DNA of 64,000 nucleotides. It comes from Brevundimonas sp. Its GTDB lineage: Bacteria; Pseudomonadota; Alphaproteobacteria; Caulobacterales; Caulobacteraceae. The position numbers and the translations under genes are program-made. Where the stretch lies: positions 62,001 to 126,000 of the forward strand of contig NZ_JACVCG010000001.1 of the NCBI RefSeq assembly GCF_016742135.1. Direction: 5' to 3'. How positions within the stretch are numbered: position 1 is the stretch's first letter; the number at the start of each line of letters is the position of its first letter. The notes below the pieces were generated by a model. It did not search any database. It was not told the origin of the DNA and saw only the letters and a list, made by a program, of their open reading frames with translations. Below are positions 40,549 to 51,309 of this stretch, one piece after another.

Positions 40549-41328
40549 GTGTCCGACATCGTGCCCCATCCCTGTTTCGAGCCGCCGGGTGAAGCGCTGG
40601 CCTTCTATCAGGAGTGCCTGCGGCTGCTGAAGGAGTCGGGCATCCCGTTCGTGATTTCCGGCACCTTCGCGGTCACAGCCTATACGGGGATCAGTCGTCC
40701 AACCAAGGATCTCGACGTCTTCTGCAAGCCGGGTGACTATCCGCGAATCCTGGCCTTCTTTCAGCGCCATGGCTATCGGACCGAGGTGGAGGACGAACGG
40801 TGGATCGCCAAGATCTGGAGCGATGACCGTCACTTCTTCGACGTGATCTTCGCCATGTCGAACGGAACCATCGCGGTGAACGACAGCTGGTTCGGAGAGG
40901 ACGAGACCGAGGTTTACGGCCACCGGGTGCGGATCACGCCGCCTACGGCCCTGATCCTGTCCAAGGTCTTCATCCAGGACCGGTATCGCTACGACGGGGC
41001 GGATGTGAACCACGTCATCCTGAAGCAGTCCGACGCCATCGACTGGGCCGGCCTGATGAACCAGATGGACCTCTACTGGGAGGTGCTGATGGCCCATCTG
41101 CTGAATTTCCGGTTTGCCTACCCGACCGAACGGGACCGGATTCCACGTTGGGTGATGGAGGAGCTGACCGGCCGCCTTGAAGCCCAGGTCGACCTGCCGC
41201 CGCCGCGCGTGCGTGTCTGCCGGGGGCGTCTGTTCAGTCCGCGCGACTATATCGCCGACATCAGCGAGTGGGGCTTCGGCGATGTCGTGGGCAAGGGGCT
41301 TGAAGAACGCCATGACCCCATCCCCTGA
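40549..41328 (+). CDS. Nucleotidyltransferase family protein
   Basis: ISGTFAVTAYTGISRPTKDLDVFCKPGDY (NTase-like G...R.T.DLD). Confidence 0.78.
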   Translation: MSDIVPHPCFEPPGEALAFYQECLRLLKESGIPFVISGTFAVTAYTGISRPTKDLDVFCKPGDYPRILAFFQRHGYRTEVEDERWIAKIWSDDRHFFDVIFAMSNGTIAVNDSWFGEDETEVYGHRVRITPPTALILSKVFIQDRYRYDGADVNHVILKQSDAIDWAGLMNQMDLYWEVLMAHLLNFRFAYPTERDRIPRWVMEELTGRLEAQVDLPPPRVRVCRGRLFSPRDYIADISEWGFGDVVGKGLEERHDPIP

Positions 41329-42082
41329 AGGACCGACACCCCAGCCCGGCCTTGAGGAAGGCCCCCGGCGAAAACTGCGTGTCGCGGCCGTCGGCGACCT
41401 GCACGTCGGTGAGGGGCAGGAACGCCCCTACCGCGACCTGTTCTCCCGCATTCACAGGGACGCGGACGTCCTCTGCCTGTGCGGCGACCTTGTGAACTTC
41501 GGCAAGACCCGCGAGATCGAGGTCCTGCTGGAAGACCTGCGTGACTGCCGGATCCCCATGGTCGGCGTATTGGGCAATCACGAGTATGAATGCGGTCAGC
41601 CCGAGGTGGTTCGCGACATGCTGTGCGAGGCGGGGGTCCGGATGCTGGACGGCCAGGCTTATGAGATCGAGGGCGTGGGCTTCGCTGGAGGCAAGGGCTT
41701 CATCGGGGGATTTGGCCGGTTCATGCTCAGCCCCTTCGGCGAACCCGAGGTGAAGGCCTTCGTGCAGGAAGCGGTCAAGGATTCCAACGAGATCGAGAAC
41801 TCGATCCGCATGCTGCGAACCGAGCGGTCGGTGGTTCTGCTTCACTATGCGCCGGTGGTGGACACCGTGGTTGGCGAGCCGCCCGAGATTCACGCCTTTC
41901 TCGGCTCGTCCCGGCTGGCCGAAGTCGTTGATCGCTACGACAACATCAGCCTGGTTGTGCACGGCCATGCCCACAGGGGTCAGCCCGAGGGCCGCACGGC
42001 GAGAGGTATACCGGTCTACAATGTCGCGCTGCCGGTTCTGCGGACGCTGGGCGACCAGCCCTACCGCGTCTTTGAGGTCTGA
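41312..42082 (+). CDS. Calcineurin-like metallophosphoesterase
   Basis: VAAVGDLHVG, LCLCGDLVNFG, GVLGNHEYE, VLLHYAPV, VVHGHAHRG motifs; overlaps upstream NTase by 17 nt. Confidence 0.94.
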   Translation: MTPSPEGPTPQPGLEEGPRRKLRVAAVGDLHVGEGQERPYRDLFSRIHRDADVLCLCGDLVNFGKTREIEVLLEDLRDCRIPMVGVLGNHEYECGQPEVVRDMLCEAGVRMLDGQAYEIEGVGFAGGKGFIGGFGRFMLSPFGEPEVKAFVQEAVKDSNEIENSIRMLRTERSVVLLHYAPVVDTVVGEPPEIHAFLGSSRLAEVVDRYDNISLVVHGHAHRGQPEGRTARGIPVYNVALPVLRTLGDQPYRVFEV

Positions 42083-43362
42083 TCCGGATCCAGCCAGGGC
42101 GCGACCGTCTCGCGGGCCAGCAGGGCGGCATAGTCGGGCCGGGGCCGGACCACGGCGAACCGGTCGCCATCCACCAGCACCTCGGGCACCAGAGGGCGGC
42201 TGTTGTATTCGCTGGCCATGGCGGCGCCATAGGCCCCCGCGCCCTTGAAGGCCACCAGATCGCCCGCCGCCAACAGGGGCAACAGCCGGTCGCGGGCAAA
42301 GGTGTCACCGGTCTCGCAGACCGGGCCCACGACGTCGTACCGCTCCTCGGTCCGACCTTCATCCCTGACCGGCACCAGCGGATGGAAGGCGTCATATAGC
42401 GCTGGTCGCATCAGGTCGTTCATGGCCGCGTCCAGCACCAGAAAGCGCCGGCCGTCCGGCCGCTCGTTCACATGGATGACCCGGGCCAGCAGCACCCCGG
42501 CATTGGCGACAAGCAGGCGTCCGGGCTCGAAAACGGTGTCCACGTCCAGCCCCGCCATCGCCTCACCGACCATGGCCGCATAGGTCGCGGGGTCGGGCGG
42601 GGTCAGCCCCGGCTCATAGGGGACTCCCAGGCCGCCGCCGAGATCCAGCACCCCGACGGTGTGCCCGTCGGCACGCAGCCGGCGGGTCATATCCGCCAGC
42701 ACGCCAAAGGCATCCCGCAGGGGCGCAAGATCCAGGATCTGGCTGCCGATGTGGCAGGCCAGGCCGACGGGCCGCACCTGTCTGTTCGTGGCCGCGCGGG
42801 CATAGAGGGACAGGGCCTCGTCGACCGGCACGCCGAACTTGTCGCCGCCGCCCCCGGTGGTGATCTTGGCATGACCGCCGGCGCCGACGCCGGGGTTCAC
42901 GCGGATGGAGATGTCGGGCCGGATGCCGGTGGCCGTGGCGATCCGCTCCAGCCGGTCCAGCTCCGGCGCAGACTCGATATTGACCTGGCGCACGCCGGTT
43001 CGGAGGGCAAAGGCCAGTTCTGCGTCGGTCTTGCCGACGCCGGAAAAGATGATGCGATCCGCCGGAATGCCGGCGGCGAGCGCCCGTCGGATTTCCCCTT
43101 CGGACACGGTATCGGCCCCCGCGCCCAGACGCCCCAGTGTCGCCAGCACCGACAGATTGCTGTTGGCCTTGACGGCAAAGGCGACCAGCGAACGCCCGGC
43201 CAGGCTGGCCTGGGCCTCGATGGCGCCGGACAGCACCCGGTAGTGCCGGGTCAGGGTCGCGGTCGAATAGACATAGGTCGGGGTGCCGACGGTCCGGGCG
43301 ATGTCGGCCAGCGGCACGGCCTCGGCATGGAGGTCGCCGTCGATGTACTGAAAATGATCCAC
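42061..43362 (-). CDS. lysA: Diaminopimelate decarboxylase
   Basis: VAFAVKANSNLSVL (PLP Lys), LDLGGGLGVPYEPG, GPVCETGDTFARDR. Confidence 0.96.
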   Translation of the reverse strand: MDHFQYIDGDLHAEAVPLADIARTVGTPTYVYSTATLTRHYRVLSGAIEAQASLAGRSLVAFAVKANSNLSVLATLGRLGAGADTVSEGEIRRALAAGIPADRIIFSGVGKTDAELAFALRTGVRQVNIESAPELDRLERIATATGIRPDISIRVNPGVGAGGHAKITTGGGGDKFGVPVDEALSLYARAATNRQVRPVGLACHIGSQILDLAPLRDAFGVLADMTRRLRADGHTVGVLDLGGGLGVPYEPGLTPPDPATYAAMVGEAMAGLDVDTVFEPGRLLVANAGVLLARVIHVNERPDGRRFLVLDAAMNDLMRPALYDAFHPLVPVRDEGRTEERYDVVGPVCETGDTFARDRLLPLLAAGDLVAFKGAGAYGAAMASEYNSRPLVPEVLVDGDRFAVVRPRPDYAALLARETVAPWLDPDQTSKTR

Positions 43363-43395
43363 GTCGTCTCGGGGGAGGAGGGCGACCTCAGGTCG

Positions 43396-43638
43396 TCAGG
43401 AAAGCGGGCTGCCCCCGCCCGAATAGGGGTTGGTGGGACCGCCGTCGATCGGCTGCTGCGTCGAGGAGCGGTTGATCGTTGCCGGTTCTTCCAGATTAGG
43501 CGCCCCGGCATCGCGCATGCCGCGCTCGGTCCGGCGCTCGGGCGGGGCCTCCAGATCGGCCATGCGGCCACAGGCGGCGGTCCCGGCCAGCATCAGGCCG
43601 ACAAGGCCCAGAACGGCAATGCGGTTCGAAACGGTCAT
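43396..43638 (-). CDS. Small lipoprotein (LptM-like position between argH and lysA)
   Basis: Lipobox [10 protein letters not shown]; overlaps the argH stop codon. Confidence 0.8.
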   Translation of the reverse strand: MTVSNRIAVLGLVGLMLAGTAACGRMADLEAPPERRTERGMRDAGAPNLEEPATINRSSTQQPIDGGPTNPYSGGGSPLS

Positions 43639-45065
43639 GACAGTCGCGTCTTCCATTCGGCGATGCGCGCGCGGACCTGCTCCGGCGCCGTGCCGCCAAA
43701 ACTGCGGCGACTGTCACAGGAAGCCTCAGGCGACAGCACCTTGTAAACCTCTGTCGTGATTCCGGGCTCGATGGCGGTCAGTTCCCCGAGCGGCAGTTGC
43801 GCCAGGTCCACGCCCAGGGCCTCGGCCCGTTTGACCGCGGCCCCCGTGATGTGATGCGCCTGACGGAAGGGCAGCCCGAGCTCCCGCACCACCCAGTCGG
43901 CCAGATCGGTGGCCGTGGAAAAGCCCGAACCGGCCGCAGCCCGCATTCTTTCCGTGTCCGGCGTCAGGGCCGTGACCATGGCGGTCATGGCGACCAGCGC
44001 CAGATCGAGGGCGTCGAAGGCCTCGAACACCGGCGGCTTGTCCTCCTGCATGTCCTTGGAATAGGCCAGCGGCAGGCCCTTCATGACGGTCGACAGCGCG
44101 ACCAGCGAGCCGATGATCCGCCCGGTCTTGGCGCGTACCAGTTCGGCGGCGTCCGGATTGCGCTTTTGCGGCATGATCGACGAGCCGGTGGTCAGATGGT
44201 CGGGCAGGGTGACAAAGCCGAACTGCGGCGTCATCCAGACCACGATCTCTTCGGCCAGCCGAGACAAATGCCCGGCACAGAGGCTGGCGGCGGCCAGGCT
44301 TTCCAGTGCGAAGTCCCGGTCCGACACGGCGTCCAGCGAATTGGCCATGGGCCGGTCAAAGCCGAGCGCCCTCGCGGTCATCTGCCGGTCGATGGGGAAG
44401 GGCGAACCGGCCAGGGCCGCGGCCCCCAGCGGACATTCGTTCATGCGCGCCCGGGCGTCGGCAAAGCGCGAGGCGTCCCGTCCGAACATCTCGACATAGG
44501 CCATCAGATGGTGGCCGAAGGTCACCGGCTGGGCGGGCTGCAGATGGGTAAAGCCGGGCATCAGGTCTCCGGCGTGGGCCTCCGCCTTATCCAGCAGGGC
44601 CGACTGCAGCGCCTTCAGCTGATCCACGGTGTGGTCGCAGGCGTCGCGCACCCACAGGCGGAAGTCGGTCGCCACCTGGTCGTTGCGGCTGCGCGCCGTG
44701 TGCAGCCGGCCCGAGGCCTCGCCGATCAGCTCGGCCAGACGCGCCTCGACGTTCATGTGGATGTCTTCGTACTGGTCGCGGAATGGAAAGCTGCCGTCCG
44801 TGATCTCGGCCTCGATGGTGTCCAGCCCGCGCAGGATGGCCTCTGCGGCCTCGGCCGAGATGATCCCGCGTTCCGCCAGCATGCGACAATGGGCGCGCGA
44901 CCCGGCCAGATCCTGCGGCCACAGGCGCTGATCGACGCCGATGGACACATTGATAGCCTGCATCACCGCATCAGGCTTGGCGGAAAAGCGTCCACCCCAT
45001 AGGGTCTTTTCCGAAGTCGCTCCGGAAGCGGATGAGGCGACGTCAGGGGATGTAGGCCGGGACAT
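43635..45065 (-). CDS. argH: Argininosuccinate lyase
   Basis: [62 protein letters not shown]. Confidence 0.98.
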   Translation of the reverse strand: MSRPTSPDVASSASGATSEKTLWGGRFSAKPDAVMQAINVSIGVDQRLWPQDLAGSRAHCRMLAERGIISAEAAEAILRGLDTIEAEITDGSFPFRDQYEDIHMNVEARLAELIGEASGRLHTARSRNDQVATDFRLWVRDACDHTVDQLKALQSALLDKAEAHAGDLMPGFTHLQPAQPVTFGHHLMAYVEMFGRDASRFADARARMNECPLGAAALAGSPFPIDRQMTARALGFDRPMANSLDAVSDRDFALESLAAASLCAGHLSRLAEEIVVWMTPQFGFVTLPDHLTTGSSIMPQKRNPDAAELVRAKTGRIIGSLVALSTVMKGLPLAYSKDMQEDKPPVFEAFDALDLALVAMTAMVTALTPDTERMRAAAGSGFSTATDLADWVVRELGLPFRQAHHITGAAVKRAEALGVDLAQLPLGELTAIEPGITTEVYKVLSPEASCDSRRSFGGTAPEQVRARIAEWKTRLS

Positions 45066-45708
45066 GGCGTTAGGCTCGGATATCAAGGGTTCTGTGAAGA
45101 CGGCTCTGGCCATCGGCGCGGCGGTTCTGGTCGCCCTGATCGCCGGTGGCGTGCTGCTATATCCGCATATTGCCCCGGGGTCCAAAGACAAGGCCGCTGC
45201 GGGCGCGACTGGCGCGCAGAGCGAGCTGTCGGTCTATGCGAAAGGCCCGCTGACCCGCCTGTCTGCGCCCGTCGATCTCGTGCCCGCCCCGGACTACGGC
45301 TTTGTCGATCGCGAAGGGGAGGCCGCCAGCTTCGCCGACTTCAAGGGCAAGGTGGTGGTGGTCAATCTGTGGGCCATGTGGTGCGCCCCGTGCCGCACGG
45401 AGATGCCGACGCTGGCGACCCTGGCCTCGGCCTATGAGGGCACCGACCTGCTGGTCCTGCCGATCAATGTCGACTCGGGCGACGACGCCATCGCCGATGC
45501 GAAAAGCTTCCTCGATGTGCACGAGCCCTTGCCCTTCTATTCGGACAAGAGCTTCCGCCTGCCGTTCCTGTTCCCGGAATCGGGCAAGATGCCCCAGACG
45601 ATCCTGCTGGACCGCCAGGGGCGTATCCGGGCGACATTCGCCGGGGAGGCCGACTGGGCCAGCGCGGAAGCCCGGGCCCTGGTCGATGCCCTGCTGGCCG
45701 AGTCCTGA
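45064..45708 (+). CDS. tlpA: TlpA-family thiol:disulfide oxidoreductase
   Basis: N-term [24 protein letters not shown] thioredoxin active site WCAPC. Confidence 0.92.
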   Translation: MALGSDIKGSVKTALAIGAAVLVALIAGGVLLYPHIAPGSKDKAAAGATGAQSELSVYAKGPLTRLSAPVDLVPAPDYGFVDREGEAASFADFKGKVVVVNLWAMWCAPCRTEMPTLATLASAYEGTDLLVLPINVDSGDDAIADAKSFLDVHEPLPFYSDKSFRLPFLFPESGKMPQTILLDRQGRIRATFAGEADWASAEARALVDALLAES

Positions 45709-45711
45709 GGC

Positions 45712-46011
45712 CTATTCGACGCGCTCGCCGGTGGCCGGATTGACGGCACCCTCGCGGCCCTCGGCGGCGGCCTCGGCCTGATTTTCCTCGAGCTTGTTGG
45801 CCAGCTTGCCCGCACCCTCCTCGACCGCCCGAGCGGCCTTCATGGCGCCGGACTCGATCACCTCGCCGGCCTGGGCGGCGGCATCGCCGACCGTATCACC
45901 CGCCTGCTCGGCCCTGGCTTCGGTTCTTTCCTGCTCGGTCTCGGTACAGGCGGCCATGCCAAGGGCGAGGGCCGATGCTGCGCCGGCGATCTTTAAGGTG
46001 CGCGTGATCAT
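45712..46011 (-). CDS. Small lipoprotein, hypothetical
   Basis: Lipobox ALGMAACTETEQ followed by Ala/Glu-rich helix. Confidence 0.7.
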   Translation of the reverse strand: MITRTLKIAGAASALALGMAACTETEQERTEARAEQAGDTVGDAAAQAGEVIESGAMKAARAVEEGAGKLANKLEENQAEAAAEGREGAVNPATGERVE

Positions 46012-46095
46012 GATGGGTCCCTTCCGGATGGATGATCCGTCCGGAACGTCGGGCCAACGGCCGAGGTTGCATCTGATGCCGGTAAGGGAGACCGG

Positions 46096-46172
46096 TGGTG
46101 GCTGGAGGCGGACTTGAACCGCCGACCTGTGGGTTATGAATCCACCGCTCTAACCAGCTGAGCTATCCAGCC
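46096..46172 (-). tRNA. tRNA with CAT anticodon (elongator Met, or Ile2 if lysidine modified)
   Basis: Reverse complement GGCTGGATAGCTCAGCTGGTTAGAGCGGTGGATTCATAACCCACAGGTCGGCGGTTCAAGTCCGCCTCCAGCCACCA folds as a cloverleaf with encoded CCA. Confidence 0.95.
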
Positions 46173-46329
46173 CCGGGTCACCGGGTCGCGGGGCCAAGGG
46201 GTCGGCCTTCGCGAGACGCGTCGCTATATAGGCCTGAGGGTCCGGGTTCAAGCGTCTCATTTTCGGAACAGGACCCTGCCTCGCGACGTATACAGTCAAG
46301 CCCCGTTTCGACCAGACCAAGGAACTGAC

Positions 46330-47595
46330 ATGACCGCTCCCAAAGCGCTTCCCCGCCGGGCAATGTTTCGCGCCGGTCGCCTGACGGCCGCCGCATCCCT
46401 CGGCATCCTGATGGCGGCCTGCAATGTGAGTGGATCGGTGGGTGCCAGTCCCGCTGAGCCGGGCGATCCGGTGGAGACCCGGGCCGCCAATGCCCCGGAC
46501 CAGACGCCGGCTTTTGAAGGGCAGACGCGCGCGCCCGGCGTGATCACCGAAGGCCAGCTCAGCCATACCGTCGTGGCGGAAGGCCTGGTCAATCCCTGGG
46601 GCATGGCGCTGATGCCGGACGGCAACTGGCTGGTCACCGAACGCCCGGGCCGCCTGCGGATCATCACCGCCGATGGACAGGTGGGCGAGCCGGTTTCCGG
46701 GCTGCCCGATGTCGATGCGAGGGGGCAGGGTGGCCTGCTGGATGTCGTGACCGGCCCGGACTTTGCCAATGATCGCATGATCTACTGGAGCTACTCGGAG
46801 CCCCGCGACGGCGGCAACGGCACGACGGTGGCGCGGGGGATCCTGTCTGCGGACGGAAGCCGGGTCGAGGCCGTGGAAGTCATCTTCCGCGCCGTTCCGG
46901 CCTATGCCGGTGACAAGCATTTTGGCTCCTCGCTGGCGTTCGCGCCGGACGGCAAGTTGTTCATCACCGTGGGCGAGCGGTCCGACGCCGCCGTCCGGGA
47001 TCAGGCCCAGGATCTGGGCTCGCACTATGGCAAGACCATCCGCATCAATGCCGACGGCACGGTCCCCTCGGACAACCCCTTCGTCGGTCAGGCCGGCGCG
47101 CGGCCCGAGATATGGTCCTGGGGCCACCGCAATCCCCAGGGCATTGCCGTTGCCTCCGACGGCGCAGTCTGGTCGGTCGAGCACGGGCCGCGCGGTGGTG
47201 ACGAGATCAATCTGACCCGGCCCGGTCTCAACTATGGCTGGCCCGAGGTGACCTACGGGATCGAATATCGTGGGGCCGCAGTCGGTGAGGGGATCACGGC
47301 CCGTGAGGGCACGGAACAGCCGGTCTATTACTGGGACCCTGTCATCGCGCCGGGCGGCATGACGATTTACCGGGGCGCCATGTTCCCGGGCTGGGAGGGC
47401 AACCTGCTGGTCGCGGCGCTCGGCCAGAAACACATCGCCCGGCTGGTGATCGAGGATGACCGCGTGGTCGGTGAAGAGCGTCTGCTGACCGATCTGGGCG
47501 ACCGGGTCCGCGACGTCGCGGTCGGTCCTGACGGCGCGGTGTGGGCGATCACCGATGAGCGCAACGGCAAGCTGGTCCGGCTGTACCGCCCCTGA
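46330..47595 (+). CDS. PQQ-dependent sugar dehydrogenase (glucose/sorbosone dehydrogenase family)
   Basis: Lipobox-like LMAACN; NPWGMALMPDGNWLVTERPGRLRII, GHRNPQGIAV, HGPRGGDEINL. Confidence 0.92.
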   Translation: MTAPKALPRRAMFRAGRLTAAASLGILMAACNVSGSVGASPAEPGDPVETRAANAPDQTPAFEGQTRAPGVITEGQLSHTVVAEGLVNPWGMALMPDGNWLVTERPGRLRIITADGQVGEPVSGLPDVDARGQGGLLDVVTGPDFANDRMIYWSYSEPRDGGNGTTVARGILSADGSRVEAVEVIFRAVPAYAGDKHFGSSLAFAPDGKLFITVGERSDAAVRDQAQDLGSHYGKTIRINADGTVPSDNPFVGQAGARPEIWSWGHRNPQGIAVASDGAVWSVEHGPRGGDEINLTRPGLNYGWPEVTYGIEYRGAAVGEGITAREGTEQPVYYWDPVIAPGGMTIYRGAMFPGWEGNLLVAALGQKHIARLVIEDDRVVGEERLLTDLGDRVRDVAVGPDGAVWAITDERNGKLVRLYRP

Positions 47596-47654
47596 TGACA
47601 TCCCGCAGCGGCGGTGACCGGTCCGTTCGGCCACAGCCGTCGCCGCATTGTTAC

Positions 47655-47670
47655 TTGACGTTGACGTAAA
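47655..47670. promoter_or_regulatory. Palindromic operator TTGACGTTGACGTAAA (LiuR/MerR-type-like) upstream of fadAB
   Basis: Near-perfect inverted repeat TTKACGT-N2-ACGTAAA about 100 bp upstream of fadA. Confidence 0.5.
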
Positions 47671-47767
47671 CGTAGGGTTTCTGACGCCCACGTTTCGATT
47701 CCGAACTCGCCCTCACGCAGCGAGGCCCCGCGGGCCGAGCGACAGGGCCAGCAAAAGAGAGACCGCC

Positions 47768-48973
47768 ATGACCGAGGCCTATATCTACGACGCCGTCCGC
47801 ACGCCGCGCGGCAAGGGCAAGAAGGACGGCAGCCTTCACGAGATCACCGCCCTGTCCCTGGCGACCCAGGTGCTGGAAGCCCTGCGGGACCGGAACGGGC
47901 TGGACACCTCAAAGGTCGATGACGTCATCCTCGGTTGCGTCTCGCCGGTGGGGGAGCAAGGGGCCGACATCGCCCGCACGGCGGTGATGAACGCCGGCTG
48001 GGCCGAGACCACGGCGGGCGTCCAGATCAACCGCTTCTGCGCCTCGGGTCTTGAGGCCGTGAACATGGCTGCGGCCAAGGTCAAATCGGGCGAGGCCGAC
48101 ATGGCCGTCGGCGGGGGCATCGAGGCCATGAGCCGTGTGCCCATGGGCTCGGACGGTGGGGCCTGGCCGGTCGACCCGACCTCGGCCTTCAAGACCTATT
48201 TCGTGCCCCAGGGCGTCTCGGCCGACATGATCGCCTCGAAATGGGGCTTCTCGCGCGCCGACGTCGACGCTTATTCGGTCGAAAGCCACAAGCGCGCCGC
48301 CCGCTCCTGGGCCGAGGGTCGGTTCAAGCGCTCGGTTGTGCCGGTCAAGGACCAGCTGGGCCTGACCATCCTCGACCACGACGAGACCATCCGCCCCAAC
48401 ACCGACATGCAGACGCTGGGCAGCTTGAACCCCTCCTTCCAGATGATGGGAGAAATGGCCTTCGACGCCGTGATCAACCAGCGCTACCCCGAGGTGGCGC
48501 GCGTCAATCACGTCCACACGCCGGGCAACAGCTCGGGCATCGTCGACGGCTCGGCCGGGGTGCTGATCGGCACGCTGGCCGCCGGGCGCGCCCTGGGGCT
48601 CGAGCCGCGCGCGCGCATCAAGGGCGCCGCCTCGATCGGGTCGGAGCCCTCCATCATGCTGACCGGCCCCGAGTTCGTGACCACCAAACTGCTGAACAAG
48701 CTGGGCATGACGCCGGACGACATCGACCTGTTCGAGCTGAACGAGGCCTTCGCCGCCGTGGTCCTGCGCTATATGCAGGCGCTCGATATCGACCACGACA
48801 AGATCAACGTCTGCGGCGGCGCCATCGCCATGGGCCACCCCTTGGGCGCCACCGGGGCCATGATCCTCGGCACGGTGCTGGACGAGCTGGAACGCTCGGA
48901 CAAGACCACGGCGCTCGCCACCCTCTGCATCGGCGGCGGCATGGGCACCGCCACCGTTATCGAACGCGTCTGA
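47768..48973 (+). CDS. fadA: Acetyl-CoA C-acyltransferase (thiolase)
   Basis: [67 protein letters not shown]. Confidence 0.95.
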   Translation: MTEAYIYDAVRTPRGKGKKDGSLHEITALSLATQVLEALRDRNGLDTSKVDDVILGCVSPVGEQGADIARTAVMNAGWAETTAGVQINRFCASGLEAVNMAAAKVKSGEADMAVGGGIEAMSRVPMGSDGGAWPVDPTSAFKTYFVPQGVSADMIASKWGFSRADVDAYSVESHKRAARSWAEGRFKRSVVPVKDQLGLTILDHDETIRPNTDMQTLGSLNPSFQMMGEMAFDAVINQRYPEVARVNHVHTPGNSSGIVDGSAGVLIGTLAAGRALGLEPRARIKGAASIGSEPSIMLTGPEFVTTKLLNKLGMTPDDIDLFELNEAFAAVVLRYMQALDIDHDKINVCGGAIAMGHPLGATGAMILGTVLDELERSDKTTALATLCIGGGMGTATVIERV

Positions 48974-48990
48974 TCCGGGAGAGATTGACC

Positions 48991-51165
48991 ATGGAAAACT
49001 TCAAGATCGACGTCGACGCCGACGGCATCGCCCTGATCACCTTCGATGTGCCGGGCCGTTCGATGAACACCCTGACCGGCAAGGTCATGCAGGAAATCCC
49101 GGAGTGGGTCGAACGGGTGAAGACCGACGACGCCATCAAGGGTGCGGTCCTGACCTCGGGCAAGAGCTCGGGCTTCTGCGCCGGTGCTGACCTTGGCGAT
49201 ATGGCCGCAGGCATGCTGACCGGCGGTTCGCTGCAGGACGCCTTTGACGCCGGCTGGCGGCTGAACGGGGCGCTGCGCGCGCTGGAGACCTGCGGCAAGC
49301 CGGTGGCGGCCGCGATCAACGGCCTCGCCCTCGGCGGCGGTCTGGAATTGACCCTGGCCTGTCACTACCGCGTGGTCGGCGACAGCCCGAAGATCCAGCT
49401 GGGCCTGCCCGAGATCAAGGTCGGCCTGTTCCCTGGCGGTGGCGGCACCCAGCGGCTGACGCGCCTTGTCGGCGTGCAGGCGGCGATGATGGCCATGACC
49501 GAGGGCAAGTCCTTCCGTCCGAACGACGCGAAGGGCGCCGGCATTGTGCACGAGGTCGTGCCGGTCGGCACCGAGGTCGAGGCCGCGAAGGCCTGGGTCA
49601 AGGGCGGCGGCAAGGCCGTCCAGCCGTGGGACGACAAGGGCTTCAAACTGCCGGGCGGCGGACCCTACCACCCGGCCGGCATCCAGAACTTCCTGGTCGG
49701 CAACGCCATGCTGCGCAAGCAGACCTGGGGCAACTATCCCGCCGCCATGAACCTGATGAAGGCCGTCTATGAGGGCGTGCAACTGCCCATGGACGCGGCC
49801 CTGCGCGTCGAGACCCGCTATTTCATTAAGACCCTGATGACGCCTCAGGCCCAGGGCATGATCCGCAGCCTGTTCCTGTCGAAACAGGAGCTGGACAAGG
49901 GCGCCGTCCGCCCCTCCGATGTGCCGAAGTCAGACCCGACGAAGGTCACGGTGCTGGGCGCCGGCATGATGGGCGCGGGCATCGCCTATGTGAACGCCAT
50001 GGCCGGCATCGAGACCATTCTGATCGACCGCGATCAGGAAAGCGCCGACAAGGGCAAGGCCCACGTTGAGGATCTGCTGAAGAAGCGCCTGTCCCGCGGT
50101 CAGCTGACCCAGGAGAAGTTCGACGCCCTCCTGGCCTCGGTCACCGCCACCACCGACTATGACCACATCAAGGGTTCGGACCTCGTCATCGAGGCCGTGT
50201 TCGAGAACCGCGAGATCAAGGCCGATGTGACGAAACGCGCCGAGGCCCAGCTGGAGCCGGGCGCCATCTTCGGCTCCAACACCTCGACCCTGCCGATCAC
50301 CGGTCTGGCCGAAGCGTCGGTGCGCCCCGAGGACTTCATCGGCATCCACTTCTTCTCGCCGGTCGACAAGATGATGCTGGTCGAGATTATCCTCGGCGAA
50401 AAGACCGGCAAGGCGGCGATTGCTAAATCGCTCGACTATGTGATGAAGATCAAAAAGACCCCGATCGTCGTCAACGACGGGCGCGGCTTCTACACCTCGC
50501 GCTGCTTCGGCACCTATGTGGCCGAGGGTATGGCCATGCTGGAAGAGGGCATCTCGCCCGTGCTGATCGACAACATCGGTCGCTCCACCGGCATGCCGCG
50601 CGGCCCGCTGGAAATGCACGACGACGTCGCGCTGGACCTGTCGGTCAAGATCGCCAGACAGACCGCCGAGGATCTGGGCGACGCCTATCAGCCGCTGCCG
50701 GGCTCCGAGATCGTCCGCAAGATGGTCGAGGATCTGGGCCGCTATGGCCGCAAGAACGGCAAGGGCTTCTATGACTATGACCAGAAGCCCAAGGTCATCT
50801 GGTCGGGTCTGGCCGAGCTGGCCCCGGTCAAGGTCGACGAACTGTCGATGGCCGATGTCGAGGACCAGCGGCGCCGTCTGCTGTTCCGTCAGGCAGTCGA
50901 GGTCGCCCGCTGCTGGGAAGAGGGCGTCATCGACGACCCGCGCGAAGCCGACGTCGGCGCCATCCTGGCCTGGGGCTTTGCGCCCTGGACCGGCGGTCCG
51001 ATCACCTACATCGACCAGTATGGCCTGAAGGCCTTCGTCGAACAGGCCGATGCCTATGCCGTCCGGTACGGCGACCGCTTCAGCCCGCCGCAGCTGCTGC
51101 GTGATATGGCCGCGAAGGACGAGACCTTCTACGGCAAGTTCGCTCCGGAGAAGAAGGTGGCGTGA
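48991..51165 (+). CDS. fadB: Enoyl-CoA hydratase/3-hydroxyacyl-CoA dehydrogenase
   Basis: [18 protein letters not shown] crotonase region, [33 protein letters not shown]-binding region. Confidence 0.96.
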   Translation: MENFKIDVDADGIALITFDVPGRSMNTLTGKVMQEIPEWVERVKTDDAIKGAVLTSGKSSGFCAGADLGDMAAGMLTGGSLQDAFDAGWRLNGALRALETCGKPVAAAINGLALGGGLELTLACHYRVVGDSPKIQLGLPEIKVGLFPGGGGTQRLTRLVGVQAAMMAMTEGKSFRPNDAKGAGIVHEVVPVGTEVEAAKAWVKGGGKAVQPWDDKGFKLPGGGPYHPAGIQNFLVGNAMLRKQTWGNYPAAMNLMKAVYEGVQLPMDAALRVETRYFIKTLMTPQAQGMIRSLFLSKQELDKGAVRPSDVPKSDPTKVTVLGAGMMGAGIAYVNAMAGIETILIDRDQESADKGKAHVEDLLKKRLSRGQLTQEKFDALLASVTATTDYDHIKGSDLVIEAVFENREIKADVTKRAEAQLEPGAIFGSNTSTLPITGLAEASVRPEDFIGIHFFSPVDKMMLVEIILGEKTGKAAIAKSLDYVMKIKKTPIVVNDGRGFYTSRCFGTYVAEGMAMLEEGISPVLIDNIGRSTGMPRGPLEMHDDVALDLSVKIARQTAEDLGDAYQPLPGSEIVRKMVEDLGRYGRKNGKGFYDYDQKPKVIWSGLAELAPVKVDELSMADVEDQRRRLLFRQAVEVARCWEEGVIDDPREADVGAILAWGFAPWTGGPITYIDQYGLKAFVEQADAYAVRYGDRFSPPQLLRDMAAKDETFYGKFAPEKKVA

Positions 51166-51177
51166 GCAGCTCCTCAC

Positions 51178-51293
51178 CCGCAAAGCGGGGGAGGGGGACC
51201 ATTCGAAGGATGGTGGAGGGGGCGGAAGTACACGCCGGTGCCTGAGGTCGCCCCCTCCACCCCTTCGGGGTCCCCCTCCCCCGTTCGCTTCGC
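51178..51293. repeat. Long imperfect intergenic inverted repeat between convergent fadB and cysNC
   Basis: Left gcaaagcgggggagggggaccattcgaaggatggtggagggggcg; right arm reverse complement gaagcgaacgggggagggggaccccgaaggggtggagggggcg. Confidence 0.85.
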
Positions 51294-51309
51294 TCCAGGG
51301 GAGGATCAA

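Noticed and set aside
49930-51309. 459-aa minus-strand ORF
   Set aside because: Antisense to fadB with no motifs.
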